Source of the DNA: Paenibacillus marchantiophytorum
GTDB lineage: Bacteria; Bacillota; Bacilli; Paenibacillales; NBRC-103111
DNA length: 64,000 nt
Assembly: GCF_014640555.1 (NCBI RefSeq)
Contig: NZ_BMHE01000018.1
Coordinates: forward strand, 62,001-126,000
Direction of reading: 5' to 3'
The translations under genes and the position numbers were made by a program. Below, in pieces: positions 26,417-34,793 of this stretch. The notes below the pieces were generated by a model, which saw only the letters and a program-made list of their open reading frames with translations, searched no databases and was not told where the DNA came from. Each line of letters opens with the position of its first letter. Position 1 is the stretch's first letter.

Positions 26417-27289
26417 ATGAAGAAATGGATATCTTTAGCTTTGCCGATTATGATTGCCGCAGTGCTGACTGGCAGTGTGAATGCCGAACCTGATCGAGAA
26501 GGACTTCCCGATACTGTAGCCGGAAGTAAGGTAGATATTGGCGGGTTCAAAATGTGGGGACAAGTAAATGGAACTAAAAATACTGAACCAACTGTAGTGT
26601 TTGACCCTGGTTATGGTGACCAATACACTATTTGGACAGATACTGGCGTAGCAAGTGCAATATCCAAACGCACACAAACTGTCCTATACGACAGGGCTGG
26701 ACTAGGTTGGAGTCAGCAAAGTGTGGGAGCGACGCACACCGCCCTAGATCAGGCTATTCAATTGCGTAAGCTGTTGAAGGGGTTGAAGGTTGATCCTCCA
26801 TATGTCTTTGTCACACACGGTATTTCTGCTCTGAATGTACGAATGTATGCTGCCTTGTATCAAGATGAGGTTGCAGGTGTAGTGTTCCTAGACCCATCTC
26901 ATGAGTACCAAGAGAATGCTCTATTTCCTGATGACATGGATGAAGTCAAAGAACGCTATAAGACTGAGATGGTAGAGGAAGGCGGTTATAATGAACTACT
27001 TCGTACCTACGATCAAATAACTAGCACGTCCAGACCATTAGATCCCCTGCGTAATATACCAATCTATGTACTGAGTGCAGGGCAGAAGGCATTTCTATCA
27101 GACACAATGAAGGTCTGGAATGACATGCAAAAAGATATCGAAAGCCTTTCCGACAACACTACTCTAATTGTAGACAAGAAGTCTGGGCATTATCTCATGC
27201 GTGATGATCCTAAAATGACTATTAATGCGATCAATAACGTACTCGACCGAATCAAGTTACAACAGCAGAAGACCAAAGAATCCAATTAG
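26417..27289 (+). CDS. Secreted alpha/beta-hydrolase-fold protein lacking the usual nucleophile serine
   Basis: The 290-residue protein has a signal peptide (MKKWISLALPIMIAAVLTGS, cleavage after VNA). The alpha/beta hydrolase layout is clear: VVFDPGYGDQYTIW (oxyanion region), YDRAGLGWS, VVFLDPSHEYQ and the histidine in SGHYLMRDDP. At the nucleophile elbow, where the family has GHSxGG, this protein has VTHGISALNVR, so the serine is replaced by glycine. Unless the nearby serine substitutes, it should be catalytically dead or altered. ATG 26417 follows GGTGGGTG. A fragment is duplicated at 15770-16063. Confidence 0.7.
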   Translation: MKKWISLALPIMIAAVLTGSVNAEPDREGLPDTVAGSKVDIGGFKMWGQVNGTKNTEPTVVFDPGYGDQYTIWTDTGVASAISKRTQTVLYDRAGLGWSQQSVGATHTALDQAIQLRKLLKGLKVDPPYVFVTHGISALNVRMYAALYQDEVAGVVFLDPSHEYQENALFPDDMDEVKERYKTEMVEEGGYNELLRTYDQITSTSRPLDPLRNIPIYVLSAGQKAFLSDTMKVWNDMQKDIESLSDNTTLIVDKKSGHYLMRDDPKMTINAINNVLDRIKLQQQKTKESN

Positions 27290-27391
27290 AGCTTTGACTA
27301 TACTGCAAGTTGCTACCAAAAAAATCCTCAAATCTGCGGGAGTCATTTCTCCTTGTTTACAGATTTCAAAGCGATTTTTGACCTAAAAGAT

Positions 27392-27424
27392 GATAGGCGG
27401 GGTTTCCGAAAAAGCCCCGCCGCT
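27392..27424 (-). terminator. Terminator hairpin, copy 2
   Basis: GGCGGGG/CCCCGCC stem, same as at 16167. It lies just past the 61-residue gene on the minus strand and the hydrolase gene on the plus strand. Confidence 0.65.
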
Positions 27425-27428
27425 CTGT

Positions 27429-27614
27429 TCAATCCTTCTCGAAACCTTGTTCCTCAACCGTTGGTGACTCCCCCAATCGAATTTGTTCCAGTACAATATC
27501 CGCTAACAACTCCACAAATGTCTGATAGTTCTGATCATCTTCACGTACCACGAAAGCCAACTCCTTTACCCATTCTATATAAATAAAGCGAGTGAGGGTA
27601 AAATCGACTCCCAA
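27429..27614 (-). CDS. Small acidic protein of 61 residues (copy 2)
   Basis: It starts 14 bases after the stop of the initiator-like gene. MGVDFTLTRFIYIEWVKEL is followed by an acidic helix. It differs from copy 1 at a handful of residues. The consistent pairing suggests a role in replication control or partition of the element, which is inference. Confidence 0.6.
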   Translation of the reverse strand: MGVDFTLTRFIYIEWVKELAFVVREDDQNYQTFVELLADIVLEQIRLGESPTVEEQGFEKD

Positions 27615-27628
27615 TTCGGCCTACAAAA

Positions 27629-28999
27629 TTACAACGAGCATGTTAAGCGGAACTCATAGAACTGCTCCAATGCATCAGTCCATTTCATCAGATCATCTTG
27701 AAGCTTAGGATCAGCTTCGATTTTCTTGAAAACTTCTTGAAAACGTACGTATTCGTCATTCCATTTTTCCTGTGCTTGGTTTGCTTCGAACCACAACCGA
27801 AAATCTGTCTGCGTCCATACATAATACGGCGTGAACGAATCCCAATCCTTACGAAGAATTGTCTGTTTATAACCTTGCTTATTCTCCTCGGACATCCTCT
27901 CTGTGCGTTCCTGCATAGTATCCACAGCTTGAACGATTCTGAATTGTATTTCTTCCAACTCTGACCGTTGCTCTTTACTCAATAGCTTGTTAAGAACGCG
28001 TTCAAAATGCTGCTGCCAAGTATCATGATCGGCTTGAGGCTCCACAGTGACTTGATTCACCATTTGCCTTGCATTTTCGTCAGTTTCATGACTTTCCGAT
28101 TCAATTTGTATGGTGGTGTTACCCGTTCCCAACTCTAACTCCGGCATAGCTCCCTTTATTGGGTCGTACAGGCGATTTACATGATAAACATTACCATTAA
28201 GCCACCATGTTACCAGTTTTAAGTCTGACAACTGATTGAGATAGCCTTCCAGCCTTTGGATAGCTCTCGGTCTATTCTGACCATCTTTGCTGTTCATCAA
28301 TTGAAGCAGCTTGTCTTGTTTACGGTAAAAGTATGCATTCTGCATTGCCATGACCATGTAGAACAAACTTTTTGCACCATTGTCTAACTCTCGATAAGGA
28401 ATGTCCCGGACAACAACAAAGTTACCACAGCATACATTATGTAAAAATGCTCTGCCCCATTCAGTATCAAAGTACAGAACATAGTCATTAACACGTTTTC
28501 CGCTTGCTGAATAACTTGTACCGAATTTGAATAAGTTGCCCGTAATAGGGCGTTTTTCTGCCCCACCACCTGACCTTACATGATAACCCGCTTCGATCCT
28601 TAAACTTTGCAGCTTTTTCAAGGAGCGGGATATCTGTTCAGTCGGTAAGTCATGCCTACTTACTTGAAGCAGTGAACGAATGCGCTCTGGCTTAATGACA
28701 GCCCACAAATCATCGTCTTCTGGCATTGGTGCATTTGAATTCCTAGAATCGTAACCATGCTCAAATACATAGTGCGTTACCACTGCACGTAAAACGTCCA
28801 AATCGGCCTGTGTAATATCCTCCACTTTGTTATCCAAAACTGGTCGATACATAGTGACGTTTGATCCGTTTAGAGCGTAGTAAGTTCGTACCGGCTCCAG
28901 TACTCCACGTGACAATCTTCCACGTAGTCCACTTAGACAGAGCGTATCCAATGCGCGTTCGCTGTAGATTACCCAGTTAGGACTTGCTGCCTCTTCCAT
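27629..28999 (-). CDS. Plasmid-type replication initiator-like protein
   Basis: The 456-residue protein is largely helical, with two likely winged-helix regions (about 90-170, IKPERIRSLLQVSRHDLPTE; about 210-290, LDNGAKSLFYMVMAMQNAYF) and a charged C-terminal domain (about 330-456). I call it an initiator mainly because its start is followed upstream by six iteron-type repeats and an AT-rich stretch, the typical arrangement of Rep-dependent origins. The protein family itself is not one I can name with certainty. It leads the 61-residue gene in an operon. A 3' fragment sits in element B. Confidence 0.55.
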   Translation of the reverse strand: MEEAASPNWVIYSERALDTLCLSGLRGRLSRGVLEPVRTYYALNGSNVTMYRPVLDNKVEDITQADLDVLRAVVTHYVFEHGYDSRNSNAPMPEDDDLWAVIKPERIRSLLQVSRHDLPTEQISRSLKKLQSLRIEAGYHVRSGGGAEKRPITGNLFKFGTSYSASGKRVNDYVLYFDTEWGRAFLHNVCCGNFVVVRDIPYRELDNGAKSLFYMVMAMQNAYFYRKQDKLLQLMNSKDGQNRPRAIQRLEGYLNQLSDLKLVTWWLNGNVYHVNRLYDPIKGAMPELELGTGNTTIQIESESHETDENARQMVNQVTVEPQADHDTWQQHFERVLNKLLSKEQRSELEEIQFRIVQAVDTMQERTERMSEENKQGYKQTILRKDWDSFTPYYVWTQTDFRLWFEANQAQEKWNDEYVRFQEVFKKIEADPKLQDDLMKWTDALEQFYEFRLTCSL

Positions 29000-29041
29000 A
29001 TGCTCACCTCACACTCCCAGATTCATTGATTCCATGAAAAA

Positions 29042-29161
29042 CCGCTCAATTCCCCCTCCGCTTAATTGACTCGTTCTCCATTCGAGGGAATTAAACGGAG
29101 AAACGAGGACATTAAGCGGATCATCGAGGAAGTTGAGCGGTAGAAAGAGGGAATTAAGCGG
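29042..29161. repeat. Iteron array (candidate replication origin)
   Basis: Four direct copies of GAGGGAATTAAGCGG variants start at 29084, 29105, 29126 and 29147, spaced exactly 21 bp, two helical turns. Two inverted copies lie at 29042-29058 and 29058-29072. They lie within 165 bases of the initiator-like gene start. This is the pattern of Rep-binding iterons. Confidence 0.8.
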
Positions 29162-29203
29162 AAAAAATCCCCTTTTGGCATACTTGCGAGCCTATTGTTA
29201 ACT

Positions 29204-29248
29204 GCTAAAAGAACTTAAAAAGAACCCTTAAAAGAATACTAAAAGAAA
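29204..29248. other. AT-rich repeats, candidate DNA unwinding element
   Basis: Four A-rich repeats (CTAAAAGAAC, TTAAAAAGAAC, TTAAAAGAAT, CTAAAAGAAA) lie at 29205, 29215, 29228 and 29239, next to the iterons on the side away from the initiator gene. Such 11-13-mers often melt first at origins. Confidence 0.5.
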
Positions 29249-29264
29249 ATTAATGACGTACCCT

Positions 29265-29532
29265 ATACTGCCGCTTCGCGTCAGAGGGGCTGTGCCCCAT
29301 CTAACCCTTTGTATGTCTTTACTGGGTTTTGGGTACCATAGAGACCAGCTAATTATTCACTCAGCTATCCTCTCAGACACAGAGGATACGCCCCGAGCCT
29401 CCTAGCTACCATCCAATCATCGGGACTTGCCCCTTAACGAGTAAATATCGCTGCTCCACCATCACACCCTTATCCTGATTAGCTCAGTCTGGAAGTATTA
29501 TCACTTTAAGTGAGCAGCGCCTAGCCTAAAAG
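29265..29532. other. Structured non-coding part of the origin region
   Basis: No gene is seen. Hairpins include AGAGGGGctgtgCCCCATCT at about 29282 and a perfect TATCCTCT/AGAGGATA stem at 29366-29388. It could encode a small control RNA, but no clear promoter was found. Confidence 0.35.
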
Positions 29533-30069
29533 TCACTGTAAAATCTCTTTTACAACTTTAAACACATTGTTGTTCTCTTTCATAACGCTAAACGGGTCAT
29601 CTAGTGCTTCTTCCGGCTCCTCATCTTGTAGATAGACACCTCCTATAGAGATCAATGAGTCGCCAAGTAAATTGCTATTACTTTGGGCTGACTCACCATC
29701 AAAGTAATAAGTGGTTATCCAAATCACCTCTTGGGTTTGTGTTAATCTTCGTATATGCGCTTCAATGTTAGGATAGGCTTGAATATCAACAAAGTAATAT
29801 TTACTTTGGATTGGATAAGGAGCAAACTCAATATGCTCCAATGCCTTACCGGAATCTTTGTATATGCTATATATGCTAGAGTTTATTTTTTGAAAATCAA
29901 CCCACTCAAGTGTGACTGGTATCGGAATAGGTATTGCTGGCATAAAGATTTTCTGAACTTCACCAGAGCCATGGTATATCCATCTATCTTCTGTTGGAGC
30001 AATAACTACAGTTTTAGTTGAATAAGTAAGGAGCCACTGTTTATAATAAAATTCATTTTGAATTTTCAT
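29533..30069 (-). CDS. Hypothetical protein, 178 residues
   Basis: Starts MKIQNEFYYKQWLLTYSTKT at ATG 30069 behind TGGAGG. It is a soluble, tyrosine-rich alpha/beta protein (KYYFVDIQAYPNIEAHIRRL; IWITTYYFDGES). Family not recognised. The frame is open further upstream, but without a binding site. It is in the minus-strand module upstream of the iterons. Confidence 0.6.
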   Translation of the reverse strand: MKIQNEFYYKQWLLTYSTKTVVIAPTEDRWIYHGSGEVQKIFMPAIPIPIPVTLEWVDFQKINSSIYSIYKDSGKALEHIEFAPYPIQSKYYFVDIQAYPNIEAHIRRLTQTQEVIWITTYYFDGESAQSNSNLLGDSLISIGGVYLQDEEPEEALDDPFSVMKENNNVFKVVKEILQ

Positions 30070-30206
30070 TTTGATTCCTCCATTTGAAGTTTGGCTAACT
30101 CTGTCCGTCAAAGTAACAGATTGTGATCCATAGTTCTTCTTTTTCACAGTCGCCTGAAATATACTGGATTCGATTGAACAGTAGTCTTGCAACAAGTATT
30201 TTGACA

Positions 30207-30226
30207 CAGGGGCAAAGCCCCTGTAT
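30207..30226. terminator. Hairpin between two minus-strand genes
   Basis: ACAGGGGCAAAGCCCCTGT is a perfect short palindrome with an AAA loop, between the genes at 30260 and 30069. No strong T-run follows, so it may instead process the message. Confidence 0.4.
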
Positions 30227-30259
30227 CCGAACACCAGTACAACTACTTATACCTTGCTT

Positions 30260-30727
30260 TTACAACAGGGCTGCATTATTGGGATCTTCACCAGATTCCA
30301 ACCCAGTAATATCCACATCTAAATCCTCAACAGGGTGCCTCTCGAATGGTTGACCTTCTCCATACATAGAAATGTAAGCCACAGTTTGATCGTACATATC
30401 TTGTTTATGTTTGACATGAATACTTACTGGCTTTCCAAATAACAATCGGGCAAGCTCAGGTAAACTATTCCAAGGTTGCTCAGATACTGCTTTGATGGCC
30501 TTACCAAGCATTCTATATTTGTAAATACTTTTTTCAGTGTAAACTAGACAATCATCAATTTCTTCTTCTTGTGCATCCTGTTCAACGTCCGGTCTGATCA
30601 TTAACTTCATATTAATTCCTGAGTTGCCCGACCTATAAATGGTTGGTTTTGCCTCAATAATAATCGCTTCGTATTTATTCTCCGGTGGGAGCACTTCTTC
30701 CTTAAAAATCAGGCTTTTCAAATCCAT
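30260..30727 (-). CDS. DUF669-like, possible single-strand DNA-binding or recombination protein
   Basis: The 155-residue protein (YEAIIIEAKPTIYRSGNSGI, then NMKLMIRPDVEQDAQEEEID) has the beta-strand start and long-wavelength pattern of phage DUF669/OB-fold proteins found near recombination genes. The acidic C-terminus (HPVEDLDVDITGLESGED) is also typical of ssDNA-binding proteins. ATG 30727 follows GAGGAAG. A role in element replication is plausible given the iteron origin; the assignment rests on pattern only. Confidence 0.5.
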   Translation of the reverse strand: MDLKSLIFKEEVLPPENKYEAIIIEAKPTIYRSGNSGINMKLMIRPDVEQDAQEEEIDDCLVYTEKSIYKYRMLGKAIKAVSEQPWNSLPELARLLFGKPVSIHVKHKQDMYDQTVAYISMYGEGQPFERHPVEDLDVDITGLESGEDPNNAALL

Positions 30728-30999
30728 TTTATATTCTTCCTCTCTGTGATTGGATGGTTGAATAATTTCGATTTAAACCGAAACCTGATTGCTCATTCCC
30801 GGGAATAATCTGGTTTGTAAAACCAATATAATACAGGCTTTTAGACTATGCAATACGGCAAAAAAGAACATACGATCCCCAACATGAGATCATCTAACGC
30901 TAAGTTAGCCTTTCAATAATATAAATAATTTTTATCATTTTAATAAATATTACTTATATATTTTATCTTGATTCTGTCAGATCCTAATTCTCCGTATAC
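30728..30999. other. AT-rich spacer
   Basis: No gene. The stretch contains short inverted repeats (CTAACGCTAAGTTAG near 30896) and several possible minus-strand promoters; none is convincing. Confidence 0.3.
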
Positions 31000-31254
31000 T
31001 TATCGAGCAAATTCCTCTAGTTTCTTTTCTAATTCGTATAACTTTCCAGATACATCCTCTACCTCAATAGTTTTCAAGATAATGTTTGTTAAGTAACCGA
31101 TCGCATTAGCGCTTTTGCTATCAATATCTCCGTTCCGCAGATCGTTAATGATACTGTTCATAAGCCGTTTAACATCCCCTGCATCCTGCACATATATGCT
31201 CCGCTTACGTGCCTTAACTTCCGTCTTTATCGGAATTCTCGCTATCTCACCCAT
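31000..31254 (-). CDS. Small helical hypothetical protein, 84 residues
   Basis: MGEIARIPIKTEVKARKRSI followed by two helices (VKRLMNSIINDLRNGDID; LYELEKKLEEFAR). Start ATG 31254 is preceded by AGAGGAG. The pattern resembles small phage/ICE accessory proteins. Function unknown. Confidence 0.6.
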   Translation of the reverse strand: MGEIARIPIKTEVKARKRSIYVQDAGDVKRLMNSIINDLRNGDIDSKSANAIGYLTNIILKTIEVEDVSGKLYELEKKLEEFAR

Positions 31255-31504
31255 AGTCGTTCTCCTCTGCTTTAGAATAGAAAGTGTCTACAAAATGAAG
31301 CTTCTACGTGCCGATTATTGTTGTCACTGTAAATTTCTCAGACGAAAATTCACTATGCTCTCCTTATCCTGTTCGGCACCAGAAAACGGGAGGGGACTCT
31401 CATCCCAACTCCCGCTTCAGTCTATAAATTCAGTTAAATTGCACCTAGTGAAAATCATATAACAAAGTCGCCTGCAAGCGGCTTTTTCACGTCTTCGGTC
31501 TTTC

Positions 31505-31924
31505 CTATCCATTCACTGCCGCGACATGCTTCCATTTACGCTCAAGTACATGAAAATCAGCTTTCAAATCCGGCTGAGCTTCCAGTATCAATTGCCTAAA
31601 CAGACCAATTTCATCCAAAGGAGGTACACCAATTTCGTCAAGCAAGTAATGTAGATATTGAATAACCACGATTGGATAAAAAGCACATGCATAATGCCCT
31701 TCCGTGATCAACTGCATTGCCCCATTCACTGTAATCTCCTCATATTCCAAAACCACCATTAGACGTGCCTTTGCAGCCTGTTTTTCAATTGGGAACGTCT
31801 CTAGCACTTCCGATAGCCTGTAACCGAGCTGATTGATTCTGTTATGCAAAGCATCTCTATACTCATCTTCCAGCCGCTTAACCATCTTTTGCGTTCGTTC
31901 AAGTCTAGTCTTTATTCCTGCCAT
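31505..31924 (-). CDS. Hypothetical protein, 139 residues
   Basis: The chain begins with a basic coiled helix (MAGIKTRLERTQKMVKRLED) followed by a compact helical domain (ITVNGAMQLITEGHYACAFY). ATG 31924 follows AAGGAG; an upstream ATG gives three extra residues but worse spacing. Family not recognised. Confidence 0.55.
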   Translation of the reverse strand: MAGIKTRLERTQKMVKRLEDEYRDALHNRINQLGYRLSEVLETFPIEKQAAKARLMVVLEYEEITVNGAMQLITEGHYACAFYPIVVIQYLHYLLDEIGVPPLDEIGLFRQLILEAQPDLKADFHVLERKWKHVAAVNG

Positions 31925-32346
31925 GTGCAGCACTCCTTAGCAAAGATCGAAATCGCCCTGTCGCTCCCACAGTGGCATATAAACATAGAAATCTAGCATG
32001 CTGGCCAAGAACGATACAATCTCGATATAATGACCTAGTAAATCGTTGTTTAGCTTTAACTAAGGCCACGCTTAGTCCCCTCCATTCACCAACTACCAAT
32101 AAAAATCCATGAAGGGTAAGAAATTTTTATATTTCCCTATCAACATACGCACGATTACAAAAAGCCCACTTTTCATACTGTTTGATAGCCAATAATACGG
32201 AGTCAACTTAGTGCCTAGCCCCTTTTATTAGGTATACGAATCTTCATCCGACCAGACTTGAGACTTTGATCGTTGCTGAAAAAAATTGCTTTTGTTCAAG
32301 TCATCAGCAACGAAGGTCGGATTCGCAACCAAGGGAGGCAGTTTGT
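31925..32346. other. Recombinase promoter/leader region
   Basis: No gene. The right 100 bases hold three interlocking inverted repeats (see 32246-32322) just before the recombinase start. The left 300 bases show nothing I can name. Confidence 0.4.
32246..32322 (+). promoter_or_regulatory. Interlocking inverted repeats in the recombinase leader
   Basis: ATCCGACC (32246) pairs with GGTCGGAT (32315), GACTTGA (32255) with TCAAGTC (32296) and TCGTTGCTGA (32270) with TCAGCAACGA (32304). The last two pairs cross, so they are either a pseudoknot or alternatives. CGTTGCTG is close to the CGTTGCCG of the att repeats, so recombinase binding is also possible. Confidence 0.6.
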
Positions 32347-33894
32347 ATGGAAACAAAAACAATCGCAATTTATGCACGAGTTAGTACTGAGGAACAAGCT
32401 ATAGAGGGGTTTTCCATTGAGGCACAGCTTCAAACAATTCATGAATATGCTAAGCAAAATGGGTATCGGGTTCTAGAATACGTTGATAAAGGCATTTCGG
32501 GGAAGTCTATGGACAAGCGTCCAGCATTACAAAAGTTACTGAGTGATGCTAAGCAGCGGCTATTTGAGGAAGTCATCGTTTGGAAAATTTCCCGCATATC
32601 CCGTTCCATGATCGACTTGGTAAAGATTCTGGAAGTGCTCGATAAGTACAATATCGCCTTTAAAAGTCATACCGAAGATTTTGGAGATGCACGTTTCATG
32701 CTTTACATCCGTGGTGCGCTAGGTGAACTAGAGCGCAAGACTATTGTCGATAATGTCAAAATGGGAATGAAACAGCGAGCTTATCAAGGGAAATGGAATG
32801 GCGGTATTGTGCTAGGTTATAAGAGCAGCGAAGTGGGGACTAGCACACATCGAAAGAAGAAAGAAACTCGACTGGAGATTGTTGAATCAGAGGCCTTGAT
32901 AGTTAGGATGATCTTTGAAAAATACGCTGACGGTCAGGGTTACAAGTCGATTACCAATGAGATAAATCGTCTTGGCTGCAAGACCAAAACAGGTGGCACC
33001 TTTAGTGTGACTACGGTCAAGACCATCCTTCTCAATCCTGTATATATCGGTAAGATACGCTACAATAAGCAGGAAGATTGGACTACCAAAAAACGTAAAG
33101 GTACGAATCCGGCTCCGATCATTACTGATGGACAACATAAAGCTATCATTTCTCAGGAACTATGGGACAAGGTACAAACTAGATATGAGGCTGTCTGTAA
33201 GGTTCCCAACAGAGTCTTTCAAGGCAGCTTCGCATTCACTGGAGTGATGCGTTGCCCCCAATGCGGATATGGCATGGTTGCTCAACGTGCTACTCGTAAG
33301 AACAAAAATGGTGAGATCAAATACCAACGCTACTATCAATGTGGTCAATTAGCCAATAAGGGTGCTGGGGTATGTAGAGCCAATAGCGTTCAAGCAGATT
33401 ATGCAGAGCAAGAGATTTTGACGCGGCTACAGAACATTCTTTCTCATCCACAACTTGTAGATGATGTATGTACGTCGATTAATAAGAGTCAACATGTTGA
33501 TAAGTCCTCAATCGAAGCAGAATTAAAGCTTGTGGATAAAGAGATGGCTGACATTGACCGTAAGAAGGACAAGTACTTCAAGTTGTTCGAGGATGACGTG
33601 TTAACAAGTCAGTCTTTGAAGGAAAAGCTGGCTGATATCGATAAAAGTAAGCAGCAGCTACAAAAAAGGAAGGTGGAAATTGAGGAGCAGCTAAGTGAAA
33701 ATAATGCTGGTAAGACGGTATCCGAGGCCATTGTAAGAGGCATATTAGGGGAGTTTGTAAAACTGTTTGATAAGCTTAGTAATGAAAAGCGAAAACAGCT
33801 TGTGCATGCTGTGATTAAGCGGGTTACTGTCACAGAGGATAGGAAAATTGATCAGATTGAGTTGAAATTTGATACGATGGCTACAGCTTTGTAG
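32347..33894 (+). CDS. Large serine recombinase (SCC-type integrase candidate)
   Basis: The 515-residue enzyme has an N-terminal resolvase domain with the nucleophile serine in IYARVSTEEQ (about residue 13) and the arginines in KISRISRSM. A recombinase domain (about 165-275) follows, then a zinc ribbon (CPQCGYG...YYQCGQ...GVC, about 300-350) and a C-terminal coiled coil (about 395-470). This is the layout of phage integrases and Ccr recombinases. It is the only intact integrase in the island and lies near rlmH, so it probably catalyses insertion at the CCGTATCATAAG site, as Ccr does in staphylococci. ATG 32347 lies 8 bases after GGGAGG; a more upstream frame covers the leader repeats and is rejected. 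Confidence 0.88.
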   Translation: METKTIAIYARVSTEEQAIEGFSIEAQLQTIHEYAKQNGYRVLEYVDKGISGKSMDKRPALQKLLSDAKQRLFEEVIVWKISRISRSMIDLVKILEVLDKYNIAFKSHTEDFGDARFMLYIRGALGELERKTIVDNVKMGMKQRAYQGKWNGGIVLGYKSSEVGTSTHRKKKETRLEIVESEALIVRMIFEKYADGQGYKSITNEINRLGCKTKTGGTFSVTTVKTILLNPVYIGKIRYNKQEDWTTKKRKGTNPAPIITDGQHKAIISQELWDKVQTRYEAVCKVPNRVFQGSFAFTGVMRCPQCGYGMVAQRATRKNKNGEIKYQRYYQCGQLANKGAGVCRANSVQADYAEQEILTRLQNILSHPQLVDDVCTSINKSQHVDKSSIEAELKLVDKEMADIDRKKDKYFKLFEDDVLTSQSLKEKLADIDKSKQQLQKRKVEIEEQLSENNAGKTVSEAIVRGILGEFVKLFDKLSNEKRKQLVHAVIKRVTVTEDRKIDQIELKFDTMATAL

Positions 33895-34036
33895 CTCAAA
33901 CTGCAACAGCATACCAACATTAAATAATACCAAGGTACTCTACTAAATGCGGAGGAGTACCTTTTTCACGGCTTGCAGAACCTACCATTTCCATTTATTC
34001 TTAATATATACAAGCACTTTGAATGGAGGCTTTATA

Positions 34037-34792
34037 TTGAATTTATCAACAGCAAAAAATCTCATTGAAGATATATTAAAAAGTATTATAAACCCCGATG
34101 GGTCTGCTGCAACTGAAAAGTTTTCAAGTCTAAGGGATGTTGATGCAAAAGTAAGAGAAGTTAAAATGATCCTCAAAGATCTTCCAGGTGACAAGAACAG
34201 TATTTTTAATGAATTTGAACAAGACGTTGACTTTTCTGCTAACAGTCGAAGGGTTAGATTAGAAGCACTCGCTCACTACTGTAATACCGCACTCCGTTTT
34301 TTAGATACCGGAGTAATTCATGAGAAAAAATTACTTGTTAGTGCACCTGATTTATCTAAACTTACATCTTTTTTGCCTGACCTAGATGTTATCATTCAGG
34401 ATAGATGGTTAGAAGCCCAAAAATGCCAGTATGCAAAAGCGTACCTCTCTTCTGTTATTATGATGGGAAGCATTCTTGAGGCACTATTATTATCAAGATC
34501 TCTTATGAGTCAACCCGAAGCTTTTAGATCAAAGTCAGCACCCAGAAAAAAGGACGGCTCCAACATTCCTATTAACGCTTGGAATTTGAACACATTACTT
34601 GATGTTGCAGTTGAGCTAGGCTGGATTAAAACAGATCGTGGCAAATTTGGACATGCATTGAGAGAATCCCGAAATGTCGTACACCCATGGGCTCACGTAA
34701 CCACAAAGGCTGACTATGACGAAGCAACCTGCAAGACCTGTTGGCATGTTTTAAAGGCATCTGTTGATGACTTGCTTAATTCCATAGCCTAA
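34037..34792 (+). CDS. HEPN-like hypothetical protein, cargo of element A
   Basis: The 251-residue protein starts TTG 34037 behind TGGAGG (NLSTAKNLIEDILKSIINPD). The C-terminal half is a helical domain (YAKAYLSSVIMMGSILEALL) ending with ALRESRNVVHPWAHV, a pattern typical of HEPN/DUF4145-like domains, where R and H form the RNase site. The spacing is Rx3H, so activity is uncertain. It converges on the membrane-MazF gene with one base between stop codons. It lies in the cargo slot between recombinase and att. Confidence 0.6.
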   Translation: MNLSTAKNLIEDILKSIINPDGSAATEKFSSLRDVDAKVREVKMILKDLPGDKNSIFNEFEQDVDFSANSRRVRLEALAHYCNTALRFLDTGVIHEKKLLVSAPDLSKLTSFLPDLDVIIQDRWLEAQKCQYAKAYLSSVIMMGSILEALLLSRSLMSQPEAFRSKSAPRKKDGSNIPINAWNLNTLLDVAVELGWIKTDRGKFGHALRESRNVVHPWAHVTTKADYDEATCKTCWHVLKASVDDLLNSIA

Positions 34793-34793
34793 A

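Larger units (their letters stand above)
26995..28047. repeat. 1.05-kb duplicated block (copy in element A)
   Basis: Source-like copy of 15770-16821 with all genes intact. Where the two stop matching (after GGCTCCACAG at 28047) this copy continues into the initiator gene. Confidence 0.9.

Noticed and set aside
29042..29161. CRISPR-like array
   Set aside because: Units are only 15 bp with 6-bp gaps and both orientations occur; this fits iterons and not a CRISPR.
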